DNA of 64,000 bases from Camarhynchus parvulus (lineage: Eukaryota > Chordata > Aves > Passeriformes > Thraupidae), in NCBI RefSeq assembly GCF_901933205.1, contig NC_044573.1, positions 56,675,993 to 56,739,992 on the forward strand. Direction: 5' to 3'. The position numbers and the translations under genes are program-made. The notes beneath the pieces are model-generated. The model worked only from the letters and a program-made list of their open reading frames with translations, was not told the DNA's origin and did no database searches. The first letter of the stretch is position 1. Each line of letters begins with the position of its first letter. Positions 42,405 to 52,975 of this stretch are shown here, piece by piece.

Positions 42405-42447
42405 ATGTCCCGGCACAGGAACGTCCGAGGATATAACTACGACGAAG
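42405..42447 (+). CDS. HBS1L: HBS1L coding exon 1
   Basis: This exon encodes MSRHRNVRGYNYDE plus the first base of the next codon, and is nearly identical to the start of mammalian HBS1L (MARHRNVRGYNYDE). The ATG at 42405 is chosen because this is the conserved N-terminus and because no in-frame upstream ATG extends the homology. Its context is moderate, with G at -3 and T at +4. The exon ends GACGAAG, followed by the donor GTAGCG at 42448, a weak consensus. It lies inside the CpG island, and a short upstream ORF precedes it. This Arg/Tyr-rich leader belongs to both the GTPase and the SKI7-like isoforms. Confidence 0.95.
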
Positions 42448-45043
42448 GTAGCGGTTATGGCGAGCAGGCGCGGGTGGCAGAGCTGCGGAGCCCTCCGCAG
42501 CTGCCGGTCCCTCCGCGCTCCTCGGCCCGTGCCCCTGCCATCGGCCGGCCGGTGGCCGCGGCCTGGAGGGTGTGGCGGGGCTCGCACGGCGGTAGGGGAG
42601 GGCCCGGGGGGGCTGTCAGGAGCGGTGGGAGGGGAAAAGCCGCCCCCTCACCTCCCCTCGGCGGGGGTTGGACGGGGCTCCGGGCGAGGCCTCTCCCCGC
42701 CCCGTTCCCGGCCCGTTTCCCGCCCGAAACGGAGGCGGGGAGGGTCGGGCGCACGTGGCCGCTCTGCCGTCCAGGACCTCCTCCTGCTGCCGGGGGCTCC
42801 CGGGAGCTTCCACAGGCAGAGAACGTGGCCCTGGTACGGGGTCCAAGCCACAGCTGCGTTGCATTGAGCTGCCTAATTGACTCCGCGGCACTGACTTGAA
42901 AAAAGCCTCAGTATGGTTGAATCCATCCATCTTTAGTCTTGAAAAACTTAAAAAATTCTATTCACGGCCAAACTCTAGCAAAGTGCTGCTGATGTTAATA
43001 AATGAGAGTTAACAGCTGTTACTTGAGGAAGAAATTTAATTCTTAACGATGGTGTTGTGCATTTAGGGATTAATCTCTTTTTCAGGCACTTGTCTCATTT
43101 TACTTATGCTTCTTGAGTGAATGAAGGAATTCTTCCATAACAACTTGGCTTGTACCTGCAGTACTGCTGCTTTCTTTGTGCCCTGGCTCCATTAACTTAC
43201 ACAAATTGTAAATCAGAGTAATTTTTTTTCCCTGAAAGTCTTTATTTTTGTTGGCTTGGGTTTTGGAGAAATGGACGCACTTCATTTGTACCAATATTTA
43301 AAGAGCCCTTTTGTGAGAGAGCAGCAATTTTGTTGCTTTGCCTTGTCGGATTATTAAAAAAATGCAAGAAATGCTTCAGCCTGCCTCTGGTCTTCTGTTG
43401 AGTGAACAGACTACACGGTTTTTTGTATTATAGTAATACACATTGGGTTTTGCACTCTGATATTGGAATTTCTTGGAAGTTGTAATTTCATGTGACCTGT
43501 GCTGGCTGGGAGTTCCCACCTTGAAGTTTCTGCTAGTGTAAATTTGCCTAATATAGGCAAAATCCTGCAATACACTGGGAATTTTACTGCTTGATTTTTT
43601 CATCCTCTAGAACCATTTTTCATCACAGATTGATTAAAATGTTGATTTCAGCTGAGTCGCTGGCTTTTGAGAAGTTGAGTGTGCAATCCATAGTTAATTT
43701 CAGTGTTGATACACTCATCAGACTCTTGTTATGAGTTTACTGAAATACTCAGTAATTTGCTGTAGCTATTAAGTTCCTTTTGGTATTGGAAACATGATTG
43801 TGAGGTTACGTGTCGGGTCTTTACCCTTGTACCACAAGTTTCTTCTGTAGTCACACAGACTCTTTTATGGCCCAAATGAAATAGACTTTGTGTCTTGTTC
43901 TCTATTAAATGCAGTATGTTTTTTTTATGCTGTATGTGGTTCTGTAATGCCTAAGTATGAGTTGTATTTCTAAGCTAAATATTTAGCTTAGTATTTTTTG
44001 GTTTCCTTTCATAGAAAGACTTCTGAGGCCTTAGATCTTCGGGTCTTTATTTGACCATGTTCCATTTTTTCCCCTCTCCTTTCTGAGATATAGTGATCAC
44101 AACCAAATGTGATATTCCGTCTGCAAATATCTTGACAGTATAGCTGGAATGCTTCTACCGAGTAGCTTCTACTCTGTTCTTTGTAATTTATGTAATTTTT
44201 AAATACTAATTTTTATGGTCAGTGCATGCTGCGGTCTGTCTTTTACAGCAATAAAGAATAGATGTTACTTGTGAAACTGCCAAATGCAGTAGTGTCTTTA
44301 ATAATTGTTTGTTACTTTTTTCATTTATTTCATTATTACTTAGTGAAAATTACACTATTTTTTTTAAATTGGCATAATACCAGGATTTGTTTTAGGAGAG
44401 AAAAGTGAATAACTTTGTATTTCTTGGTGCCTTTTTTTTTCCTGAGGAAAGAATATTTTATCTTTAAGTAACTGTTTAATATGCTTGCTTTTTACCTGAA
44501 ACAGTTTTGCATATTCAGAGGGAATTGTGAAATTATTTTTTTGCCTTGCTGAACTTCATTTGAAAGGTGGATGGGTATGAGCATAAAATAGAGTAGAAAG
44601 GTGACAAATGCATAGGAGTGGAGTAGAAATGCTGATCCTGAGTCGTTGGAGTAGAAATTGTAATTGAACTGCCTGTCTGGGGTGAAGACTGAGAGGTCAA
44701 GCAAAAATATCAAGAGAAATGCCATGGGTAAAGATTTGTGGAATGTAGAAAGTTAGATTTAGTCTGTGAGGGCCAAGGAGCTGCTGAAGGAGGAGGTGTG
44801 AAGTATGGAAGCTCTTGGAAATTTTCAGCCTAATGAAAAGACTATTGAATGTAAAATTGTATTATTGTAAGAAAATTATGTTATTGGCACTTGGAAGGTT
44901 ATTTTTCACCTCGTTAAATAAACAGAACCTCACTGGAATACAGGAAATGCATTATTTCATAAAACCTTGTGCAAAATGTATGCTTTGAATTAGAATATTA
45001 TTTAGAAATTGTACAGATTAATCTTGCTGTTTTTGCTTTATAG
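42448..45043 (+). other. HBS1L: HBS1L intron 1
   Basis: GT-AG intron of 2596 bases between coding exons 1 and 2. The first ~400 bases are the downstream half of the CpG island and are rich in G runs. The rest is AT-rich and I see no gene in it. It contains a perfect 22-base palindrome at 43970-43991. Confidence 0.92.
43970..43991. repeat. Perfect 22-bp palindrome
   Basis: CTAAGCTAAAT is followed directly by its exact reverse complement ATTTAGCTTAG with no spacer. It lies in HBS1L intron 1 and has no recognised function. Confidence 0.9.
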
Positions 45044-45109
45044 ACTTTGAAGATGATGATGTGTATGGCCAATCAGTAGAAGATGATTATTGCATTTCTC
45101 CTTCAACAG
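45044..45109 (+). CDS. HBS1L: HBS1L coding exon 2
   Basis: This exon reads [22 protein letters not shown] and is very close to mammalian HBS1L ([21 protein letters not shown]). It is 66 nt long, enters in phase 1 and leaves in phase 1. The acceptor is TTTTGCTTTATAG at 45031-45043 and the donor is ACAG|GTTAGT at 45110. The encoded stretch is a highly acidic segment near the N-terminus, shared by all isoforms. Confidence 0.95.
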
Positions 45110-46892
45110 GTTAGTTCAAATAATTATCAAGTATTGTTCATTGATGCCTGTTCTGATATTTATTTCTGAATGAAAACAAGTTTTAAAAGCTAGTGACACT
45201 TTTGAAAAGTGCCTAGTGGCCATAATCCTGCTGCAGTCAGTTATGCAGTGTTAGGCATTGGACATTTGAAAGTCTCATTAGACAACTGGCCACATCTTAA
45301 ATCCTAGATGGTTGGAATGTACTTGTTAATGTGAAAATCTACTCTGTGGGAGTGTGTTGATATTCTTGAAACATTTGGTGTCTTTTCCTCTAGTTAGTAG
45401 GATCTGCCTGGGCTTAACAGTTGTTATTGTGCACCTGGTAGTTGATGTCTTCTATACACCTTTGAGTACGTGTGGGACAGGGAATCTCCTTGTGGGTTGC
45501 AGTGCTGTTCCTCTCATGCAAGATCATGTGCAGCTAATCAGCCTTCCAGCATTTGCAGTGTTGCAAAGTAGCTTTAAAAACAGCAATGGCTGTGTGCTCA
45601 GGTAAGGCGTAATTAGAGTGGCTCAGCCCAGCTGAATTCAGCCTGGCTATAGAACCATCAAGTTGTGTTCTCCAGTCAAGCCTCTGGCAAGATTATCAGT
45701 TTAGGGTTTCCCCAGATTTGGTGGCAGTGTTTCTAGAGCTGAATAGACCTTGGAAATAGTACAGCTGGGGTTGACATGAAGCTGCAGGTAACTGGTTTGG
45801 ATCTAATCCACTGTGACTGTGACGTAGTGTGTGACCTCTGGCCACAGGAACTTGAGATAATAAAGTCTTTAAAACTCTGGTCCTCTCCCATGCTGTTGAT
45901 TTCAGTGATGAAGATGTGCAATGTGTACCTTTGCTCAAGTATAGAATGATAAATGGCAGAATCATTTCCTGATTGTGCACAGTAATTTTCCTAAAAACTC
46001 TTTGTGTGGAAGCTTCAATTATAAAATAATCTGATGTAGATTGTATAACAGTCTTAATAGTTGCTTCACTTATGGCAATTGAATATGAAGTGGTGTGTAT
46101 GCGTCTGGGAGGCAGCTGCTAGGAGTTGCTACTTCTGGATGTACACCTGCTTTCCATATGGATTTCAGAGCTGGGGAGAATATTACATGGCTTAAAGCAA
46201 TTTGTTTACATTATGCTTTGCACTTTTCTGAGAGAGGATAATGACTAGGGCTCTTGTTCAGCAAGGAGTTTTAGCTGTATATGGCTTAATGTTGCTAAAT
46301 CAGAGTGAAACCAGCACTTTTTTAAAGTTTTGTGTGAATAGGTGTTTTTACTCATAGGCTGTATTTCTAATGAAATTCCAAGAAAGAAAGGATGTGTTCA
46401 ACTCCATTAAATTCTTATCAGTAATATAACAGTCACATATTATAGTCACATACTTTAATAGCCATGCTCATTTCATGGCTTCAACTTTTTAAAATTCAAA
46501 CTGAAAGTGGTTGAAAATTCAAATTCAAAAATGGTGTAAGGTTTTGAAGACATTAGGCCATAGATTTGTATAGAAAGTACTGTTTCTCAAACCTGGAGTA
46601 TAATCTTTTTTGTAATGCTGAACTTTGCAGAAATACTGCATTCCAGTCATACAAGGATATTGCCCATCCTGCAGTTTCACTGTGATGGCAACCTGTTTAT
46701 ATTCTAGCATGAGCTGTTGTATGCTCTGTGCAGTCCTCAGTTAGTAGTTATTACACAGTAGTGTCTCACCACCCCCTTGAAACCACTGCAACAGTCCAAC
46801 ATCCTAACTTATTTTACCTTTAGTTATGTTTTGCTTTTAAAGGAGGAAAAATATTGACTTCTTTTTAATACTTTGTTTTTTACCTAATGCAG
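45110..46892 (+). other. HBS1L: HBS1L intron 2
   Basis: GT-AG intron of 1783 bases. The 3' end is GTTTTTTACCTAATGCAG followed at once by CAG, the tandem acceptor. No gene or recognisable repeat is seen inside. Confidence 0.9.
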
Positions 46893-47033
46893 CAGCTCAG
46901 TTTATTTACTCCAGACGAGACAAGCCAACCACGTCTGCTGAGCCATTAGAAGAAGAATATGGCTATGAAGGTACTGATGCTGCTGCTGCTGACTGTTTTA
47001 CACCCACTCATCAGTTGACTGAAGTTGACAGAG
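46893..47033 (+). CDS. HBS1L: HBS1L coding exon 3
   Basis: The exon encodes A-AQFIYSRRDKP followed by an acidic EPLEEEYGYE segment, a run of four alanines and a less conserved linker ending TEVDR. AAQFIYSRRDKP is identical in mammals, whereas the second half has diverged. It is 141 nt long, phase 1 in and out, with donor GAG|GTAATT at 47034. The acceptor is a NAGNAG tandem (GCAGCAG at 46890-46895), so an isoform lacking one alanine is possible. A second GT in good context at 46971 (TGAAG|GTACTG) keeps the same phase and would drop 21 residues, including the alanine run. Confidence 0.94.
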
Positions 47034-49182
47034 GTAATTATAGAAAACAACTATCAGAATAATCTCTTACATGAATTAAAGATTTACTAGAATAGTCTTA
47101 AATTAATGTTTCTTACTTGACTGACATTGCTCACAATTTTGGAATCTTGTTATAACACAATGCCTTCAGGGAGCTACCTTCAGTGGTCATTCTTCAAGTT
47201 CATAACTACCTTTTGTGTACTACGTGTAACTTGGTTGTATACCCTGAAATGTGTTCTTAGTTTCTTACTAGAAATAATGAGATTTTATGTGAAGTGGAGA
47301 CATTAGAACAGCTGTACTGACAGCTCAAGTCTTGACTTTTGAATATTATAAACCGAGTATTAGTATTAGAATGATTTCTTTTTGCTTTGCATTCCAAATT
47401 ATAGCAATTAGCAGTATTTAAGGGGTTTTCAAAGTCTTTCATTTCCTTGAAAGAGTAGCCAATATTCTGTACAATCTTTTCTTACCCTTACCTTTTGAGT
47501 TTGTAAGACTTTTGTTTCCATTCAGTCTTGCAGCCATGAGTTCCATGTTACAAGCTGAGTTCTGAACTGAGTGGTTGGGGGAAAATACTTGCTTTTGTTT
47601 CTTAAACTTGCTGCCTAATTGCCTAATTACTTGCTTTGTAAAAAAGATTCACAAGTCTCTTTCATAAGTATTAATGGTTTAACAGTTTTTAATGTTTTGG
47701 AAATAATCAGGGTTATTTTTTAAATGTTGAAAAGATCAGACTAAAGTGTGTTGAAATTTGGTACTTAAAGTTGCAGAAAATTCAGAACAGTGAATTAGAA
47801 AGAATCTGGATTCCATGTCAAGTAAATTGGTATAAGTTAAGCTAATGCTTAGAGATATGGTTAAATATGATATGTTGGGGAATAATATACATGTTTTTAC
47901 AGCATGAAATAAAGCCATGGAGGGCAATTTGAAAGGATGAGACAGTATAATGGTACATGTGATCTAGACAATGCAGTCCTCTGGCTTTGCAGAATGCTTT
48001 TGACAGACTCAACCAGTTAAGACCTGGTATAGAGGCAGGAGGGGAAGTAACATTTTGGACTAAAAAAAGAGGGAGAAGAATCCTTGAAATATCCACTTCT
48101 ACTGTGAAAATAGCAGTGGTCTCACAAGACCTATTATGTTTCATACAGTATGTAGTGTTGACCATTAATACAAAATTATTGATGTAGCCAGGGGGGCTGC
48201 AAAGAGTTTCACAAGGTTGTTCTTGTTGGGTATTAGACAGTAAAATGGCAACCAGCACATTGTGCAGGGCTCTACCCACATTTGTTTTGCAGGGCAAATG
48301 TCTGGGGAAGATTCACTTGCTATTTGAATTACAGGTAAAGGGTGATAATATAAGTAACCTCATTGAGGTAGGAATTCTGTAGTGTTGAATTCCCAAACTT
48401 CTTTAAACATCTTCCAGGAAGAGTTCAAATAAAAATATGTAGCTGTCTTCCTGTTCTTCAGTTCCTGTTTTCTAAAATCTGAACTGGCAGAAACCAGGAT
48501 TTCAGGAAGATTTTCTTCTGCTCTTTAGTGTTTGTATGGCTTCCAGTGAGTGGCAACCTGGTGAATTTTCAGTCTCTTGTTGTGCAGCAAGAATCTTAGT
48601 AAAGGCTTATAGTAGTTGCAGGAATATACTCCAAGGAAAATTGATTTTATCAGCCAAAAAATATACTGCGGTGTCAGAAAAGGTAAAAATTACAGGAAGT
48701 TTGAAACCTGTTGTGTAGATCCAGGTTTTCAGTTGTTAAGGCCTGAGGACCCTGAAAATGCTGTTTTACTTTGGGTGTTAATTGTAGCATCTGTAAACAC
48801 TTAAAATGTGCTGTTCAGTGGGATTCTATGTTGACTTACTCTGTTGCTTTGGATAATTTTAAGGTGATTATTTGTATTTCTTCCCTGCAGTGAAGATAGT
48901 TATTTTACAACATCAACATATTTCAGTACTGAGTCTTCCTAGATTAATAAATAGTCAGTAATATATTATTTATTACAATACCTGAAGTAGGTCAAATATT
49001 CTGCAGGGTGTGGGAACGAAGTCTATCAGGGCAGTAAATGAGATTGAAATTAATTTCTAACGGTTTTAACCCTTGTTGTAATATTTTTCTCTTCTGTTTG
49101 CTAAGCAGAGGTGTGGTGCTAATGGTCAGGTCATTGAAGACATATTTTTGGGTAGCTTATAACAGTAATGTGTTTCTTTCAG
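47034..49182 (+). other. HBS1L: HBS1L intron 3
   Basis: GT-AG intron of 2149 bases. Short open frames inside show no homology and lack splice logic. Nothing else is recognised. Confidence 0.9.
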
Positions 49183-49377
49183 CCCATCTTAATTCATGCC
49201 TTGATCAAATGAGAGAAGTTTTGGCAGAGTCCATACCAGAACAAACAATGGTGCAAGCAGTACTGGATGCTAAATTTGATGTACAAAAGGCTTTGGATCT
49301 TGTGCTTTCACAAGGCAGTAAGCAAAATGTGAAGACCAAGAATAAGGATGCTGTGATTTTAGCAAAGACTACAAAAG
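49183..49377 (+). CDS. HBS1L: HBS1L coding exon 4 (HBS1 N-terminal UBA-like domain)
   Basis: The exon encodes 65 residues centred on LNSCLDQMREVLAESIPEQT and FDVQKALDLVLSQ. It matches the HBS1_N helical region of the family (mammalian [20 protein letters not shown] and KFDVQKALSGVLEQ). In HBS1 proteins this small three-helix, UBA-like bundle lies ahead of the GTPase and helps contact the ribosome; in the short isoform it is retained. The acceptor is TGTTTCTTTCAG at 49171-49182, a good polypyrimidine tract. The donor is AAAAG|GTATAC at 49378. This is the branching donor: it joins either exon 5 at 50059 (short form) or an exon beyond 64 kb (long form). Confidence 0.95.
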
Positions 49378-50058
49378 GTATACTTGTATTTAATTGCTTA
49401 CATTCAAGGTGATTCATTTCTATGTACAGTTTAATTTTGGCTTTACAAACTGTGAAGACACTTATCATTGCAATAGTCATTTCTTGGAAAATGAAAGAAG
49501 ACTGACTTACTATATGTGTATTCTAAAACGTTTCAAGGAAAGAGCTTGTCTTGAGCTAGAAGTCAAAATAACACCTCAGTGTCAGTTTAAATTCAAGCTG
49601 GGACCATCTGCAGTTCATGATAGATTTCTCATTTATAATACATGACTTAACTGAATTAATGCATGTCCTTAAATTTGGAAAGCATCTTTAAATTTTTAGT
49701 CCTTCTGTTATTTATTTGGTAAACTGACATCTCCCATCCCTAGTATCTCTCTTTTTGGGTAGTGTCTATACAGTAGCTTTTTTTATTCTGATTTGTACTT
49801 AAATATTTGTAGTCTTTACTGGCATTCTCTGCTGATTCTTAAAGTTCTTTATGTGTTTCAGTAGATACCTGTGATTTACATATAGAACGTTCGTTACCTT
49901 TGGATGACACTTAGTAATTAAATGCCTTTTCATGTTTCTTGATTTTTTTTTTTGTTGCTGCTGTCAACTTTTAAAAAATGGGATATTTCATTGTGGCTGG
50001 ACTTCCATCTGAAAATTATTGGCTCTTGTAAGGTAAGGAGACTTACATTGTTGTCCAG
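49378..50058 (+). other. HBS1L: HBS1L intron 4 of the short isoform
   Basis: A 681-base GT-AG intron used only by the SKI7-like isoform. Its acceptor is poor: the 20 bases before CCAG contain several purines. A near-perfect donor-like sequence AAGGTAAGG lies at 50030-50038, about 25 bases before the exon. A T-rich tract lies further back, at about 49940-49955. In the long isoform the same donor at 49378 must reach past 64000, so everything from here on is intronic in that transcript. Confidence 0.85.
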
Positions 50059-51485
50059 AAATGTGTGTTGATACAGACAGTTTAGCTTGTGCAATAGACA
50101 GTTTTGCTGACAACACCAACAGACCTGGGTTTGGAAACTTGACAGCCAAAAGTGATTCAGCTCTTTATTCTTTAACTACAAATTTTGAAAAATCCAATAT
50201 ACCTTCATGTGAAAGGAAAGGATTGAAATCCTCTTCACCTGTTCTATCATCTGCGTTCAGTGATGATTTGTGTAAAGGATCATTTTATACACCTGTGAAT
50301 AAACAAGCAGAGAAGCAACTACCAGAAAGTGCTAATGCAGTAAGTTTGGTTCCTGACAGTCACGATGTTTACTTTAGGATAGGAAATAACCCATTGAAAT
50401 GCAAGGAAACACAGGACTTGAAATCCTTGCTGATGCAGAATGTGATTTGTGATTCTTTGAGTCCTGAACACAGCATTCCTCTTTTTTCCTCAAAAACTTC
50501 TGATTGTAATAGTAATGCAAGTTTTTATAGTCCTCCATGTTTAGGAAGTGCTTTAGGAAACTTGGCTCTTGATAATGAAGTCAGTCATACTATAAATAAA
50601 AAAAATGAACTTCTTGAAAATTTTTCTTCACTTGCACAAAGTAGAAAGCAAGAAAGCCTCTCTTCAGACATGGCTGCTTTGCCAGTGTTAAGATCTGGAA
50701 GTACATCATTGGCTGACTTGCTTCAGGAGCACCAAGAAAGCAGTGCTAGCCACTGTTATTCATTGGCTGATCTTTACACCCAGTCAACAGCAAGTCTCTC
50801 TGATAGGAAATTGGGAACCTCATCATTATCACAACTAGTAAGTCAACCCCAAATTTCAGGTGGGATGCCAGAGCTAACAGGATCTTTGTCTTCTCTAGCC
50901 CTTTCTGAAGTTTGTCCAGTAAAGGAAGTTGAGAATTTATCACTCTCGGATTTAATAGCAGAGACTATTGAAATAGATAAAACTCAGCAAAGGACGGATT
51001 TGCCCACGCACAATGTAATTGAATCGAGGCCCTCCCAAGGAGCCAACATTGATTTAAGTGTCCTTGTAAAAAATGCAGGTGTATCTACAGAGAAAAGTGT
51101 GGTAGGACAGTCAAATATCTTAAGTCCTGAAACGAAACTTGTAAAAGAAAAACAAGGAAAATGTTCTGGTTTTGCCAAAGCAAACAGAAAACCCAAGAAA
51201 GGGCATGGTGGTCTTAAGAGGCAGGATTTGTCCCTTTCATGGATAAAGGCGCTACGTGCAAGACCTTCAGCTTTTGCTTTAACCTTGTGCCTCCGTTATC
51301 CTCCCAAAGGGTATAAGCGGCACACAGTTGGGATGCACAAAACTTTCCTATACAGTAGACAAGTACAAGATGTAAAACCCAAGGAAACTGGTCCTACAAT
51401 AGCCATAACACCATTTGACTTCAAAACAGCATCTCCTGATGATATTGTGAAAGCTAACCAAAGAAAAGCTTTTACAAGACAGTAA
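50059..51485 (+). CDS. HBS1L: HBS1L alternative terminal exon: SKI7-like C-terminus
   Basis: This single exon is open for 475 codons and ends TAA TGA. The acceptor CCAG at 50055-50058 joins exon 4 in frame, giving E-MCVDTDSL. The product is largely Ser-rich and of low complexity, as expected for an intrinsically disordered adaptor. It contains a row of S-L-x-x-L motifs (protein residues about 365-484), a basic patch (KANRKPKKGHGG), and then a conserved-looking block LSWIKALRARPSAFALTLC with RYPPKGYKR. Within that block RPSAFALTL (protein residues 550-558) fits the RxxxFxxxL short motif described for exosome binding by SKI7-like proteins. There is no GTP-binding motif. The role is assigned by family knowledge: human HBS1LV3 bridges the SKI complex (SKIV2L/TTC37/WDR61) and the cytoplasmic RNA exosome in 3'-5' mRNA decay. 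The size and phase fit leave little doubt about the exon; the exact partners in this species are inferred. Confidence 0.92.
50706..51065 (+). repeat. HBS1L: Degenerate ~19-residue protein repeat (SLxxL series)
   Basis: Within exon 5 the motifs SLADL, SLADL, SLSQL, SLSSL, SLSDL and DLSVL start at exon-ORF residues 216, 234, 255, 275, 294 and 331 (add 149 for the full protein). The first five are 18, 21, 20 and 19 residues apart, and the last gap (37) is about two periods. The linkers do not look alike, so this is a spaced short-motif array rather than a recent DNA duplication. Confidence 0.7.
51261..51287 (+). other. HBS1L: RxxxFxxxL exosome-binding motif in the SKI7-like exon
   Basis: The codons read R-P-S-A-F-A-L-T-L, protein residues 550-558. 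Spacing of Arg, Phe and Leu matches the short linear motif reported in SKI7-like proteins of animals, plants and fungi. It lies in the one well-ordered, aromatic and basic stretch of an otherwise Ser-rich exon. Function is inferred from the family. Confidence 0.7.
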
Positions 51486-51494
51486 TGAGAGAAA

Positions 51495-51500
51495 AATAAA
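51495..51500 (+). terminator. HBS1L: Proximal poly(A) signal AATAAA
   Basis: AATAAA begins 10 bases after the stop codon of the SKI7-like exon, with a GT-rich stretch (TGTTGATATTGAGTTG) about 12 bases further on. If used, it would give a 3' UTR of only some 30 bases. Confidence 0.4.
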
Positions 51501-52969
51501 AGGCATCAGTGTTGATATTGAGTTGTATTTAAAGAATCAATATAGGACCTATTTATGATCCAGAGTTGATTTTTTTATTATTTTTTTAATTGACATATTA
51601 CAATTCTTGCTGATAGGTAGAAATTTGTATGTGAACTTTTAAAGTCCTGCACTGAATATCCTAATTTTTGCATAATTTTCACTGACAGTTTAACATTTTT
51701 AACTTTTGGAAAGTCTTGAACTCGACTATACAGATGCATGTACAGAATTCTGTAAACACCATTAGTCTTCTTGAAATACCACTTTAGGTGTTGAAGATAC
51801 AGTTCATTGGGAAGAAAGGTGAATTATTATTTTGTAAAGTAATTTTCTTTTGCTATATGGTGTATAGTTTGGGGAGCAGGAACCTCAGTTTATATTACAA
51901 CTGTTTTATTAAATGTTCTTAAGGTTAGATTTTCTGATAAAGGTATGTTATTAAATTGCCAGTCTTGTAATGGATGTTTCCAGTCAATGTCATTATTTTA
52001 TCTTTATACTGATTACACTATTACAACGGAAATGCCTTTAGTTTTTAAAAGCCTCAAGGACCTCAGGTTTTGACAGTTCTGGTTGTGGTAGTACATGTGT
52101 AGTTTTTGATAGGACCAAATTTGTAGGGGAGCAAGCAATTAAATTGTTGTTGTGCCCCGTGACTCCAGTTAGCTATTAAAATGTGATAATCCAGCATTTT
52201 AAACCAGCAGTTTTATAGGTATGTACATGCTGCATGTATTTCATAAGAAGTTTCCCTAGGATTCTATTGTTTATTCTCAGGCCTTTCAGAGAAATGCTGA
52301 AGTTTCTGTACTTTCAACTGTAGCATGAGAGTCTTTGCTCAATGGAAAAAAAAATAAGGCAAAGCCTAAGTGCTGTTTGTGTCTGCCTCTTTTTTGATGA
52401 AAACTTCCTTCAGAAATGGAAATGCATTCTCTTCTGCTCTTAGTACACATTGCTGTTACTTTGAATCTTTATCCAGATCAGAACATTCTGGGCTTACTAT
52501 GGTGCCCTGTTATTCAAATTAGTAGCTACATGTATGTTTTAACTTTCCTTTTGGTACACACTGTGACCTCTAATATATTTCCAGTGTCATTGACAGTATT
52601 TTAGATTCAGAACAGCAATAAGTTCAGTAAGTGATACTGCTGCAACTCAAAAAATGTGTGTTCATAAACTTATGCTAAACTTGGCAGCTAGAATGAAACA
52701 GTAGATACGACTTTCATCTAGTTTTAACCCAATTTTTTTGAGCATGTTAGGTAAAAAAAAAAAGACAAAACCTTTAGGTTTATTCCTCACTTCAGATTGC
52801 ACTACGATTTTGTTTCTAAATAAAATAAAACATGTTCCAGTTCTCTCAGGTACAAATTTAATGGTCTGTATATTTTGCTTGTTTGTCTAGTTGATTCATC
52901 TGTCACTTAGGACTAAGAGCAGTGTGATCTTTGACCTTGTGAATGAAATTAATGTTTCTTACCCTAATT

Positions 52970-52975
52970 AATAAA
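52970..52975 (+). terminator. HBS1L: Poly(A) signal AATAAA, mid 3' UTR
   Basis: TTAATAAAG is followed about 20 bases later by CAGTGCTGCAGTGTTTATGTTG, which is GT-rich as expected of a downstream element. Two overlapping AATAAA hexamers lie 150 bases earlier, near 52819. This is a plausible main end of the short transcript. Confidence 0.45.

Larger units (their letters stand above)
42081..42830 (+). promoter_or_regulatory. HBS1L: HBS1L CpG-island promoter
   Basis: This is the only long stretch with dense CpG and very high GC in the window, and it covers exon 1. No TATA box is seen, which fits a broad housekeeping-type promoter. Candidate sites in order: NRF1-like TGCGCATGCTC (42248-42258), ETS core CGGAAG (42274-42279), NRF1-like TGCGCCTGCGC (42290-42300) and a YY1-type AACATGGCGAC (42334-42344). 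The part before about 42240 is C-rich on the + strand, and the part after exon 1 is G-rich. The transcription start is not directly visible; placement near 42300-42340 is inferred from the YY1/NRF1 cluster. Confidence 0.88.

Noticed and set aside
41983..42930. Several long ORFs on both strands in the CpG island
   Set aside because: Low-complexity Pro/Arg/Gly/Ala translations typical of CpG islands. Only 42405-42447 matches HBS1L.
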